Origin: Cohnella luojiensis
GTDB taxonomy: Bacteria; Bacillota; Bacilli; Paenibacillales; Paenibacillaceae
Direction: 5' to 3'
DNA length: 52,724 nt
NCBI RefSeq assembly: GCF_004564235.1
Contig: NZ_SOMN01000037.1
Coordinates: 1 to 52,724 of the forward strand
Below the pieces are notes generated by a model. That model worked only from the letters and a program-made list of their open reading frames with translations, was not told the DNA's origin and ran no database searches. Position numbers and translations under genes: made by a program. The number at the start of each line of letters is the position of its first letter. Position 1 is the first letter of the stretch. Shown one piece after another: positions 25,021 to 32,985 of the stretch.

Positions 25021-26409
25021 TCATAAGGGAATTCCTTCTCTCCGCAAATTCATGACTTCCGCGAACGTAGACAGGATAAAGGCCAAGTCCTCGTCGGTCG
25101 AAGACAATGGAGGCGAGAACGTCAGCACGTTGTTAAACCCGGCGACCGTATCCCCGTTCTTCCCGATAATTAAGCCGCGAGCCTTGCATTGCCCGATGAT
25201 CGATTTAACCGTATCTAGGGAAGCAGGCTCTTTCGTCTCTTTATCCGCTACAAGCTCCACGCCGAGTAGGAAACCGAAGCTGCGGATATCTCCGACTAGC
25301 GGATGCTCCAGCAACGGTTTCATCCCCGCCTCCAGCCGTTGTCCAAGCACTCGCGCCCTTTCGACGAGAGCGTCCCGCTCAAGAATCTCCAGGTTTTTCA
25401 GCGCAAGCGCGCATGCCGCAGGATTGCCCCCGAAAGTGTTAATGTGCCTGAAATGGCCATATTCGTCTCCAGCCTTGAATCGCTCGTAGATATCCTTGCG
25501 GACCGCCGTTGCCGACAGAGGCAAATAACCGCTCGTTAAGCCCTTCGCCATCGTGACGATGTCCGGTTTCATGCCGAAGTTCTGATGGCCGAACTTGCGA
25601 CCGGAGCGGCCGAATCCGCAGATGACCTCGTCGATGATCAGGAGCACGCCGTGTTTGTTGCATATTTCCTGTACCCTATCGAGATAGATTTGATCCGGAA
25701 CGATGACTCCGCCGCCCGTAATGACCGGTTCCATAATGACCCCGGCAACGGATTCCACCCCTTCCCATAGGATCGTATCCTCGATCGCTTGGGCGCATTG
25801 AAGGTTGAATTGCTCCACGGTTTGACCCGCTGGCCGCCGATAACTATCGGGCGGGGCAACGTGAAGGAATCCCGCGCTTAGAGGCTCATACTTGTACTTT
25901 CTTTGCGCTTGGCCCGTCGCGGACAACGACCCCATAGAGCTGCCGTGATAAGCGCGATACCTCGAGATAAACTTATACCGGCTGCTTTGCCCGATTTGCT
26001 GTTGATATTGCCTGGCGATCTTGAATGCCGCCTCGTTTGCCTCCGAACCGCTATTGGAGAAGTAGATGACATATTCCCCTTCCAACCATTCGTTAAGCTT
26101 CTCCGCCAAGCGGATCGCCGGCAGATGGCTTTGCGTCAAAGGGTAATACGCCAATGTTAGCATTTGCTCGTAGGCTGCTTCGGCCAATTCTTTTCTCCCG
26201 TAGCCGACGTTGACGCACCACAAGCCGGACATGGCGTCCAAATACCGCTTCCCCTCGGAATCCACGATCCAAGAGCCTTCCCCTCCGGTTACGATCATGG
26301 GTTGATTAGCCGCATTGTAGGACGTCATGTTGTGCCATACGAACTTTAGATCTTTCTCCACCAGGTCCGCCGTAGCCGGAACCGGAACATCCTTGTGCAC
26401 GACAACCAC
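25021..26409 (-). CDS. Class III aminotransferase, probable beta-alanine:pyruvate type
   Basis: 462 residues, PLP fold type I. Visible are the cofactor-phosphate region SNSGSEANEAAFKIARQY, the aspartate of LLIIDEVICGFGRSG and the Schiff-base lysine in TMAKGLTSGYLPLSA. It resembles omega-amino acid:pyruvate transaminases. In context it should convert beta-alanine (from uracil) or beta-aminoisobutyrate (from thymine) to the semialdehyde, the fourth step of the reductive pathway. It is the last gene of the ABC-nitrilase-aminotransferase operon, 32 bp after the nitrilase. A semialdehyde dehydrogenase is not in this operon. Confidence 0.9.
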   Translation of the reverse strand: MVVVHKDVPVPATADLVEKDLKFVWHNMTSYNAANQPMIVTGGEGSWIVDSEGKRYLDAMSGLWCVNVGYGRKELAEAAYEQMLTLAYYPLTQSHLPAIRLAEKLNEWLEGEYVIYFSNSGSEANEAAFKIARQYQQQIGQSSRYKFISRYRAYHGSSMGSLSATGQAQRKYKYEPLSAGFLHVAPPDSYRRPAGQTVEQFNLQCAQAIEDTILWEGVESVAGVIMEPVITGGGVIVPDQIYLDRVQEICNKHGVLLIIDEVICGFGRSGRKFGHQNFGMKPDIVTMAKGLTSGYLPLSATAVRKDIYERFKAGDEYGHFRHINTFGGNPAACALALKNLEILERDALVERARVLGQRLEAGMKPLLEHPLVGDIRSFGFLLGVELVADKETKEPASLDTVKSIIGQCKARGLIIGKNGDTVAGFNNVLTFSPPLSSTDEDLAFILSTFAEVMNLRREGIPL

Positions 26410-26441
26410 TCCTTCCTCATCCGCCGCGATATGAATGCCGG

Positions 26442-27323
26442 TTATAGCCGAGTTAATTCCTTGTACGTCTCAGGCCTGCGATCGCGGTAGAATTGCCAGC
26501 TTTCGCGCACCTCTCGGATCAGCGACTTGTTCATTTGCCCGATGATGACTTCATCCTGGTCCCTGCTCCCCATTGCGACGAAGCTTCCACGAGGATCGAC
26601 CAAATACGATTGCCCATAGAATTCGCCCATGTTCCAAGGAGCCTCGAATCCGACGCGGTTGATCGCAGCCACGTAGTACCCGTTAGCCACCGCATGGGCG
26701 GGCTGCTCGAGCTTCCACAAGTATTCGGACGTTCCCGATACGGTCGCCGAAGGATTAAATACGATTTCCGCGCCGTTTAACCCTAATGCCCTTGCCCCTT
26801 CCGGAAAATGGCGATCATAACAAATGTACACGCCGACCTTGGCATAAGCGGTGTCGAATACCGGATATCCCAAGTTGCCCGGTTTAAAATAATACTTCTC
26901 CCAGAATCCGCAGCCTCCTTCGCCCGCCCCGACATGAGGGATATGATGCTTGCGGTATTTGCCCAAGTAGGATCCGTCCGCATCGATAACCGCAGCGGTG
27001 TTGTAGTAAGTGGCAATCCCCTCGCGTTCGTATACCGGCAAAACAATGACGATGCCAAGCTCCTTGGCTAACTCTTGAAATAAATTCGTCGCGGGACCGC
27101 CCGGCACCTCCTCCGCGGCATCGTACCACTTCGTCGTTTGCTCCGCGCAGAAGTAAGGCCCATAAAAGATTTCCTGAAGAGACACGATCTGCGCGCCCTT
27201 GCCGCTCGCTTCGCGCACAAGCTTCACATGCTTCTCGATAGCTTGCTTCTTGTGAACCTCTACCGACTCGTCTCCGTGTACGCCGTGTATCGTTTGAATA
27301 AGGCCGATCGTTACGGTATCCAT
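26442..27323 (-). CDS. Nitrilase-family amidohydrolase, probable beta-ureidopropionase
   Basis: 293 residues of the carbon-nitrogen hydrolase superfamily with the Glu-Lys-Cys triad: SLQEIFYGPYFC (Glu about 46), GKYRKHHIPH (Lys about 126) and VGVYICYDRHFPE (Cys about 169). The IPH segment and GFWEKYYFKPG are typical of the N-carbamoylputrescine/beta-ureidopropionase branch. It is expected to hydrolyse N-carbamoyl-beta-alanine. It sits between the ABC-transporter genes and the aminotransferase gene. It duplicates in role the unrelated M20 amidase at 21082; the two may prefer different carbamoyl substrates. Confidence 0.88.
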   Translation of the reverse strand: MDTVTIGLIQTIHGVHGDESVEVHKKQAIEKHVKLVREASGKGAQIVSLQEIFYGPYFCAEQTTKWYDAAEEVPGGPATNLFQELAKELGIVIVLPVYEREGIATYYNTAAVIDADGSYLGKYRKHHIPHVGAGEGGCGFWEKYYFKPGNLGYPVFDTAYAKVGVYICYDRHFPEGARALGLNGAEIVFNPSATVSGTSEYLWKLEQPAHAVANGYYVAAINRVGFEAPWNMGEFYGQSYLVDPRGSFVAMGSRDQDEVIIGQMNKSLIREVRESWQFYRDRRPETYKELTRL

Positions 27324-27404
27324 GCGATTGATTCCCTCCCGGTTGAAGGAAAGGATGGCCTCCGCTTGCCCGAAGCCATCCTCCCCTACTCTTACTCCCT
27401 CTTA

Positions 27405-28532
27405 CTATTTCATGGCCATTTCCACGATTTCATTCGTATAAGCTTGCGTAAGATCGGATTCTTTTTTGATGACGCCGAATTTGAAGGCGATATCCGCGGT
27501 TTGCTTGAACATGGCGTCGTCGATGTAACCCATCTTCGCAGCGTCGAAGCCTTCCGGCAGGATGAGCTTGGAGACCTCTTCCATCATTTTCAGCTGATGC
27601 TCCTTGGACGTGCTGCCTTCTTCGGTCTGCTTCATGACGCTGTCCACAGCCATAGCAGGGTCGGCGATCGCGTCCTTCCACCCCTTCAAGGAAGCGCGGA
27701 CGAACTTAGCAGCAGTCTCCTTGTTGTCCGCTAGCCATTCTTTGTTGGCGAAAAGGTTGTCTTCGAGCATCGCGACGCCTTCGGCGTTCATATCGATGAC
27801 GTTAAGGTCTGCAGCCGGGATTCCTTGCTCCAGCACGACCTGGTATTCGTTATAGGTCATGGCGGAAGCGGCGTCGATTTCCCCGGTCAGGAACTGGTCC
27901 ATCGTGAAGCCTTGCTTCGTGAAATTCAGATCTTTATTCGGATCGAGTTTATATTTATCGAATAGAGCCAGAATTTCGAATTCGTTGCCGCCCATCCAGT
28001 TGCCGATTTTCTTGCCTTTCATGTCGGCTGGCGCGGCGATTCCGGCCGTCTTCTTGGAGACGAGCACGAGTCCGCTTCGCTGAAAGATTTGCGAGATTTC
28101 GACGAGCGGCAACCCTTGCTCCTGATGCGCAAGCAAGCTCGCTACCCAATCGACGCCTATATCCGCGGCTCCGTTGGCGACCTGCTGCTCCGGCACGATA
28201 TCGGGTCCTCCGGGCAGAATCTCGACGTCCAGTCCTTCGGCTGCGTAATATCCTTTGTCCATCGCCACGAAGTAACCCGCGAACTGGGCTTGCGGCACCC
28301 ACTTCAGTTGCAGCTTGACCTTGACCGGTTCGGCGGATGCGGATTCCGATGAAGATGCCGACGGGGATTCGCTTGCCGCAGCGCTTGAAGCCGGAACGGA
28401 TGACGACTCGCTCGGCGAAGCCGACGCCGGCTCGTTATTGTTGTTGCCTCCGCATGCCGCGAGTACCATCGTGAACAATAAGACCGCCATTAACCCTAAC
28501 GCCCCACGGTAGATCTTGCTTTGTACCTTCAT
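27405..28532 (-). CDS. ABC transporter substrate-binding lipoprotein, NMT1/THI5 type
   Basis: 375 residues from the ATG at 28532, which has AAAGGGAG upstream; the frame is open further, but the signal peptide fixes the start. A lipobox VLAACGGN gives a lipid-anchored protein, followed by a low-complexity Ser/Ala/Glu/Pro linker. The binding domain has LKWVPQAQFAGYFVAMDKGYYAAEGLDVE and ILPGGPDI, the NMT1/SsuA hallmark. Such proteins bind pyrimidine precursors, taurine or related small molecules. Because of the operon partners, a uracil-, dihydropyrimidine- or hydantoin-type ligand is likely (inference). It is transcribed after the two permease genes and 81 bp before the nitrilase gene. Confidence 0.9.
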   Translation of the reverse strand: MKVQSKIYRGALGLMAVLLFTMVLAACGGNNNNEPASASPSESSSVPASSAAASESPSASSSESASAEPVKVKLQLKWVPQAQFAGYFVAMDKGYYAAEGLDVEILPGGPDIVPEQQVANGAADIGVDWVASLLAHQEQGLPLVEISQIFQRSGLVLVSKKTAGIAAPADMKGKKIGNWMGGNEFEILALFDKYKLDPNKDLNFTKQGFTMDQFLTGEIDAASAMTYNEYQVVLEQGIPAADLNVIDMNAEGVAMLEDNLFANKEWLADNKETAAKFVRASLKGWKDAIADPAMAVDSVMKQTEEGSTSKEHQLKMMEEVSKLILPEGFDAAKMGYIDDAMFKQTADIAFKFGVIKKESDLTQAYTNEIVEMAMK

Positions 28533-28679
28533 TGATCTTCTCTCCCTTTGTTTTGTGGTAAAGAGGCATTTCACAGTATGGCTGCGATCAACGCGGGTTA
28601 TATGCAATCGGCTTGTCGGTTCTCTACCCATCTGTCCGCTTAAGCCGGATGTTACCGATGTTAAGGCACCTTATCGATG

Positions 28680-29540
28680 TTATGTCCGGTTGGCAGGATG
28701 CCACTTCATGAAAAGCTTCTCCAGAACTTCGACAATGAGGTAAAAGAGAACTCCCGCAACCGCCGCCACCACGATACAAGACCAACCCAGCGGCATTTTG
28801 GCAACCTTAATCGAATTGGAAAGCAAGTAGCCCAAGCCTCGGGAGGAGAAGAAGAATTCCCCGACGATCGCCCCGATCATGCTTGCCGTCGTATTGATCT
28901 TGAGCGCGGCAAAAACGTATGGCAGGCTGTTAGGAATTCTTAAGTAGAGGAACACCTCGCGTTTCTTGGCGGCGTAAGAGTGCATGAGATCTAGCGACAG
29001 AGGGTTAACCATCTTCATCCCTTTGTGGGCATTGATCGCCATTGCAGCCGTCGTTGTCGCCATGACGATTGCCGCCCTAGAGAGCATTCCGTCGCCGAAC
29101 CACAGATTCATCGTGGGAGCCAATGCCACGATCGGCACCGCGTTCAGGGATGCGACAAGCAGTAAGCTTCCCGCTCCCCATCTCGGCCAAGCCGTTGCCA
29201 TGAGCGCAATGGCAAAGCCCGCAATGGAACCGGCTAGCATTCCCAATACCGCCTCAGTAAGCGTATAGCGTGTATAGGATAATAAAAGTTCTTGATTATC
29301 CTTTATCGCTTCTACGATAGCCGAGGGAAGCGGCAGCTGGTAAATTTTAAGATCCAGCAATCGATGGAAAAGCTGCTTCTCCCATGCTAAGAGAAATAAG
29401 ACTCCGGCAAGGAAAGGCAGTCCGATGCGGATGAGCGACCCCCGCCATCTGCTCCGGTTCCTTCTTCCTGGCGAACGGGAAGCTCGAGCCGGCACCGCCG
29501 GTACCGCAAGCTGGCTTTGACCCGCGTCGTTCAGACTCAT
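28680..29540 (-). CDS. ABC transporter permease, SsuC/ThiX type
   Basis: 286 residues with about six membrane helices and the BPD-type cytoplasmic loop (LDLMHSYAAKKREVFLYLRIPNSLPYVFAALK). Paired with the next permease gene upstream, which it overlaps by 4 bp (ATGA), it forms the membrane channel of the NMT1-type importer. The N-terminal 35 residues are basic and Ser/Arg-rich, probably cytosolic. The downstream spacing to the binding-protein gene is 147 bp. Confidence 0.9.
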   Translation of the reverse strand: MSLNDAGQSQLAVPAVPARASRSPGRRNRSRWRGSLIRIGLPFLAGVLFLLAWEKQLFHRLLDLKIYQLPLPSAIVEAIKDNQELLLSYTRYTLTEAVLGMLAGSIAGFAIALMATAWPRWGAGSLLLVASLNAVPIVALAPTMNLWFGDGMLSRAAIVMATTTAAMAINAHKGMKMVNPLSLDLMHSYAAKKREVFLYLRIPNSLPYVFAALKINTTASMIGAIVGEFFFSSRGLGYLLSNSIKVAKMPLGWSCIVVAAVAGVLFYLIVEVLEKLFMKWHPANRT

Positions 29541-30352
29541 GACCGGTCACCTCCCTTAGCGCGGAATTCCGGCTGCCAAGGCGCCACTAGCCTCTCGATC
29601 GCGCTCATGAGCAGATAACTGAGTACGCCAAGAAGCGCCCCCACGATTACCGTAGACCAGAACATATACGTGTGGGAAGGACCGTAATACAGGTTGCGAA
29701 GCATGATGACGCCGACTCCGTGCCGCGCTCCCATCAGCTCCACGAGGATTGCGCCTGTAACCGCAAGAGGCGCGGCTATTTTGAGTCCGCTGAACAGCCC
29801 CGGAAGCGAAGCCGGCAGCTTTAATTTGAAGTAGATGCTCCAAGACTTGGCGGCGTAGGAGTACATAAGTTCTAGCGCGGATGGCTCCACGCTCCTTAGC
29901 CCTCTTAGCGTATTGATCGATACAGGGAAAAAGGTAATGTAGCCCGCAATGAGGATACGAGCGACTTGCTCGTCGTGAACGATCCCGTACAGGATGGGCG
30001 CAAGCCCAAGAATCGGAATCATCTGCGAAGCTACCGCGTAGGGAAACGCGAGATGCTCCACCCATTTGGATAAACTCATTAGGATGGCCAACAGCGCTCC
30101 GGCAGCCGAGCCAAGAAGAAACCCTAGTCCGGCGTTACCGAAGGTGACTGCCCCCTCTTTGGCAAGCGTACCGCCATAATTCGCGAAGGCGCGCAGCACT
30201 TCATGGATATAAGGAAGCTTGGACTGGGCCAGCGGCACTTGTCGCACCTGCAGCAGATACCAGGACGCCGCTTCCCATAGGACCAGCAATCCCAATCCCC
30301 ATACCATCGTCGGCATTAGTCGTCCTTGACGCAGAATCTTGAGCCCCTTCAT
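29537..30352 (-). CDS. ABC transporter permease, SsuC/ThiX type
   Basis: 271 residues, about six membrane helices, with the conserved loop LELMYSYAAKSWSIYFKLKLPASLPGLFSGLK. It is a diverged partner of the permease encoded downstream; the two probably form a heterodimer. The gene starts 3 bp after the ATPase stop and overlaps the next permease gene by 4 bp, so the three membrane and ATPase genes are tightly coupled. Confidence 0.9.
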   Translation of the reverse strand: MKGLKILRQGRLMPTMVWGLGLLVLWEAASWYLLQVRQVPLAQSKLPYIHEVLRAFANYGGTLAKEGAVTFGNAGLGFLLGSAAGALLAILMSLSKWVEHLAFPYAVASQMIPILGLAPILYGIVHDEQVARILIAGYITFFPVSINTLRGLRSVEPSALELMYSYAAKSWSIYFKLKLPASLPGLFSGLKIAAPLAVTGAILVELMGARHGVGVIMLRNLYYGPSHTYMFWSTVIVGALLGVLSYLLMSAIERLVAPWQPEFRAKGGDRS

Positions 30353-30355
30353 CCG

Positions 30356-31135
30356 TTACACCCCTTCGAAGCTGCCGCGGATTTGCGCGATGAGACCGAA
30401 GAATTCCGGACTGTTCCTCATCTCCCGGGTACGCGGCCTCGGGAGCGGAATATCCGCGACGGAGGAGAGCCTGCCCGGATGCGGAGAAAGCACGAACACC
30501 CTGTCGGACAGAAAAATAGATTCGGAAATGCTGTGAGTAACGAAAACGACCGTATTCTTCACTTGGCTCCAGATGGACAGAAGCTCCTCGTTAAGCCGTT
30601 CTCTCGTAAATTCGTCCAACGCCGAGAAGGGCTCATCCATCAGAAGGATTTCGGGTTCCATCGACAATGCCCTGGCAATCGCAACGCGTTGCTGCATCCC
30701 TCCGCTTAACTGCCAAGGATACTTATCGCCGAAGCCTTGAAGACCTACTAAATCCAGGAGTTCCGCCGCTTTTCTCTTCCGTTCCGCCTTCTTAACCCCC
30801 ATCAGCTCGAGCGGAAGCGTAATATTCTCTTCTACCCTCCTCCAATCGTATAAGACCGGATTCTGGAAGACGATCCCGTATTTCCGGGCTAATCTCGCTT
30901 CCTTCGCCGACTTGCCCGCAACCTTGATCGAACCGCTCGTCGGTTGGATCAAGTCTGCCATCAATCGCAGCAGCGTCGTTTTGCCGCATCCGGATGGACC
31001 TAGAAGAGAAACGAATTCCCCCTTGGCGATATTCAAGCTAACATTCTGTAAGGCAATCACCTCGGTAGCATCGGACGGATAATGCATGCCTATGTCCGCG
31101 AGTTCAATTTCGGGAAAACCAGTCGCCGTCACCAT
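30356..31135 (-). CDS. ABC transporter ATP-binding protein
   Basis: 259 residues from ATG 31135, preceded by AAAGGAG; the frame is open to 31195. It carries Walker A GPSGCGKTT, Q-loop FQNPVLYDW, signature LSGGMQQRVAIARAL and Walker B EILLMDEPFSALD, then the H-loop FVTHSISE. It is the energy subunit of the NMT1-type importer, closest to SsuB/TauB/ThiZ proteins. It is the first gene of the ABC-nitrilase-aminotransferase operon. The AT-rich region upstream holds a -10-like TATAAT (about 31175-31170) and ATGTTACT-type repeats shared with the amidase-preT-preA operon. Confidence 0.95.
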   Translation of the reverse strand: MVTATGFPEIELADIGMHYPSDATEVIALQNVSLNIAKGEFVSLLGPSGCGKTTLLRLMADLIQPTSGSIKVAGKSAKEARLARKYGIVFQNPVLYDWRRVEENITLPLELMGVKKAERKRKAAELLDLVGLQGFGDKYPWQLSGGMQQRVAIARALSMEPEILLMDEPFSALDEFTRERLNEELLSIWSQVKNTVVFVTHSISESIFLSDRVFVLSPHPGRLSSVADIPLPRPRTREMRNSPEFFGLIAQIRGSFEGV

Positions 31136-31162
31136 TTCATCGCTCCTTTTCTCGGAGTTTTG

Positions 31163-31179
31163 CGTTAGATTATATGACA
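31163..31179. promoter_or_regulatory. Possible TnrA-like site over a -10 element
   Basis: On the minus strand, TGTCA-TATAATC-TAACG matches TGTNA-N7-TNACA at all but the last base and covers a TATAAT-like hexamer 28-44 bp before the ABC ATPase start. It is only a candidate, because a one-mismatch match in AT-rich DNA can arise by chance. Confidence 0.3.
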
Positions 31180-31213
31180 TAAATAAGCTAGACATTTGGC
31201 ATTTAGCAACTTA

Positions 31214-31238
31214 ATGTTATTATTTATTTCATGTTACT
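31214..31238. promoter_or_regulatory. ATGTTA(T/C)T repeats upstream of the ABC/nitrilase operon
   Basis: atgttatt at 31214 and atgttact at 31231, with aactta just before the first, resemble the aacttc/ATGTAACT/ATGTTACT cluster at 22346-22380. They lie about 80-105 bp before the ATPase start. Confidence 0.4.
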
Positions 31239-31384
31239 CCTTGAAGATAACGGAATCATTAGACAAAGAGTAAAACAGAAGCCGTATATTTTTATCAAAG
31301 TGTCCAGAACGTCAAAAACATGATGTAATGTTTCATGACAAAAAGAAGCCGCTTCCAAAGTGATATGCTCCCCATAAAATGAAA

Positions 31385-31424
31385 AAAATGCAGCCTTTAT
31401 CCTTTAGGATATTGGCTGCATTTT
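31385..31424 (-). terminator. Rho-independent terminator of the small-gene unit
   Basis: aaaatgcagcc and ggctgcatttt form a stem around an inner hairpin, with a T-run on the minus strand. It follows the 64-residue gene by about 60 nt. The rest of the 290-bp gap (31196-31485) holds only the AT-rich upstream region of the ABC operon. Confidence 0.8.
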
Positions 31425-31485
31425 GCTTGTTAGCTTTGTCATTGATTGGCGTTCACAAATGTCAAGAGACACGAAATCGGTTGCC

Positions 31486-31680
31486 TTAACGGTTATCTCC
31501 ATCATTTTGCCGTCTTTTCATTACATTATTCACCAAGTTTTGAGTCGCATCTCGGGTTGATTCAGCCGTATTTTCAATCGCATTTTGAACATAATTTGTC
31601 GCTGATTGAAATCCGTTTTTAAAGACTTCCGTTTTGTTTTCTTCAACGTTGTTCAGGTCTTCATTATTTTCAACCAACAT
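31486..31680 (-). CDS. 64-residue amphipathic helical protein
   Basis: 64 residues, starting with a good ribosome site (GGAGGG 4-5 nt before the ATG). The whole sequence looks helical and is rich in Asn, Glu and Gln: KNGFQSATNYVQNAIENTAE then STRDATQNLVNNVMKRRQ. The regular spacing of V/A/I/L suggests a small amphipathic or coiled-coil protein, of the sort seen among spore or stress proteins. No family is recognised. It is transcribed after the 55-residue gene and followed by a terminator. Confidence 0.6.
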   Translation of the reverse strand: MLVENNEDLNNVEENKTEVFKNGFQSATNYVQNAIENTAESTRDATQNLVNNVMKRRQNDGDNR

Positions 31681-31718
31681 TTAACCCTCCACACGCGCGG
31701 ATTCACTGAAAGCTAAGT

Positions 31719-31886
31719 TTACTTGCCTTCCTTCTCCTCCGGCACATCGTACTTATTGATGTGGGTAACCATCGCCTCAACCGCTTCGCCGCCTAGTGTG
31801 CTTGATGGAACCTCTTTCACTTCATCCTCGGTTTCATCCAGAAAATTACTTTGGTCGGCACTAATGGCATCCAGACTGTTGCTCAT
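31719..31886 (-). CDS. 55-residue acidic protein
   Basis: 55 residues from ATG 31886 with AGGAGGGG 5-6 nt upstream; the frame is open to 31919. It is strongly acidic (DETEDEVKEVPSSTLGGEAVEAM, ends DVPEEKEGK) with no hydrophobic segment. No family is recognised. It lies 96 bp downstream of arginase and 39 bp upstream of the 64-residue gene, so it may be transcribed with either. Confidence 0.6.
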   Translation of the reverse strand: MSNSLDAISADQSNFLDETEDEVKEVPSSTLGGEAVEAMVTHINKYDVPEEKEGK

Positions 31887-31981
31887 AAAGTCCCCTCCTA
31901 ATTTCGTTATCATTACCACATAGCTGCACCCTAGGGTTGCCGAGGTAATCGAAAATTATTCGGTTTAAAACATTTGTCCGG

Positions 31982-32893
31982 TCAAAGAATGCTCTCCCCG
32001 AATAAGGAACCGACGAGACTAACCGCGGTTTTGGCCGTACGGTTGCAGTGATCAAGAATCGGGTTGACCTCGACCAGCTCCGCGGACACAAGCAGCCGAC
32101 TCTCTCCGATCATTTCCATCGCCAGATGGCTTTCCCGGTAAGAGAGACCGCCAAGCACGGGCGTTCCTACTCCGGGTGCTTCGCTTGGATCCATCCCGTC
32201 CATATCCAGGCTGAGATGAATGCCATCCGTACCGTCGGATGCGATGCCGATCGCTTGCTCGACTACCCTCTTCATGCCCATGCTGTCGATATCTTTCATC
32301 GTAAACACATGCACGCCTTGTTCTTTCAGAAATTTCTTTTCTCCGGGATCAATCGTCCGCACCCCGATAATCGCCACGTTGCCGGGACGGATTGCCGCAT
32401 GCTCTCCGCCTATTGAAACCAGGTCCGGGTGACCGAACCCGAGCGACACGGCCAGCGACATCCCGTGGATATTGCCCGAAGGAGAAGTTTCGGCCGTATT
32501 GGCGTCTGCATGCGCGTCAAACCAAATGACGCCGAGACGTTCGACTTGCTTCAGAACGCCTTTAATCGTACCGATCGCAATACTATGGTCGCCTCCGATA
32601 ACGAGAGGGAAGCGGCCCTGTTTCATTTCGCTCTCTACTTTGCCGCACAGTTCCGCGTTCGCCCGGATGATTTCATTCAAGTATTTGAGATTTCCTTCGC
32701 TTCCGAAGGGATTCTTCGGACGTTCTATCCGGAGATCTCCCTGATCGTGAACGACGAATCCCAAGCCCTCAAGCTTTTCTTGCAGGCAAGCGCAGCGCAG
32801 CGCGCTCGGTCCCATATCGACCCCCCGGCGGTCCGCGCCCAAATCCATCGGCACTCCGATTATCGAAACGTTTTTGTTTTTTTGCGGATCCAT
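31982..32893 (-). CDS. rocF: Arginase
   Basis: Hydrolyses arginine to ornithine and urea; a cytosolic binuclear manganese enzyme. 303 residues from ATG 32893, which has AAAGGAG upstream. Metal-binding motifs are GGDHSIAIG, WFDAHADANT and SLDMDGMDPSEAPG, plus the substrate-binding GNIHGM. It lies downstream of the proline dehydrogenase and P5C dehydrogenase genes on the same strand, which process ornithine- and proline-derived P5C. The ornithine aminotransferase gene lies elsewhere, at 44626. Confidence 0.96.
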   Translation of the reverse strand: MDPQKNKNVSIIGVPMDLGADRRGVDMGPSALRCACLQEKLEGLGFVVHDQGDLRIERPKNPFGSEGNLKYLNEIIRANAELCGKVESEMKQGRFPLVIGGDHSIAIGTIKGVLKQVERLGVIWFDAHADANTAETSPSGNIHGMSLAVSLGFGHPDLVSIGGEHAAIRPGNVAIIGVRTIDPGEKKFLKEQGVHVFTMKDIDSMGMKRVVEQAIGIASDGTDGIHLSLDMDGMDPSEAPGVGTPVLGGLSYRESHLAMEMIGESRLLVSAELVEVNPILDHCNRTAKTAVSLVGSLFGESIL

Positions 32894-32985
32894 GATGACG
32901 CTCCTTTCTTCCCACAAATGATTTTTATGGCAATTTTGGAGAAAAGACAGGCCATAATTCGCCTGTCTTTCGGGAGTCGATGAAA

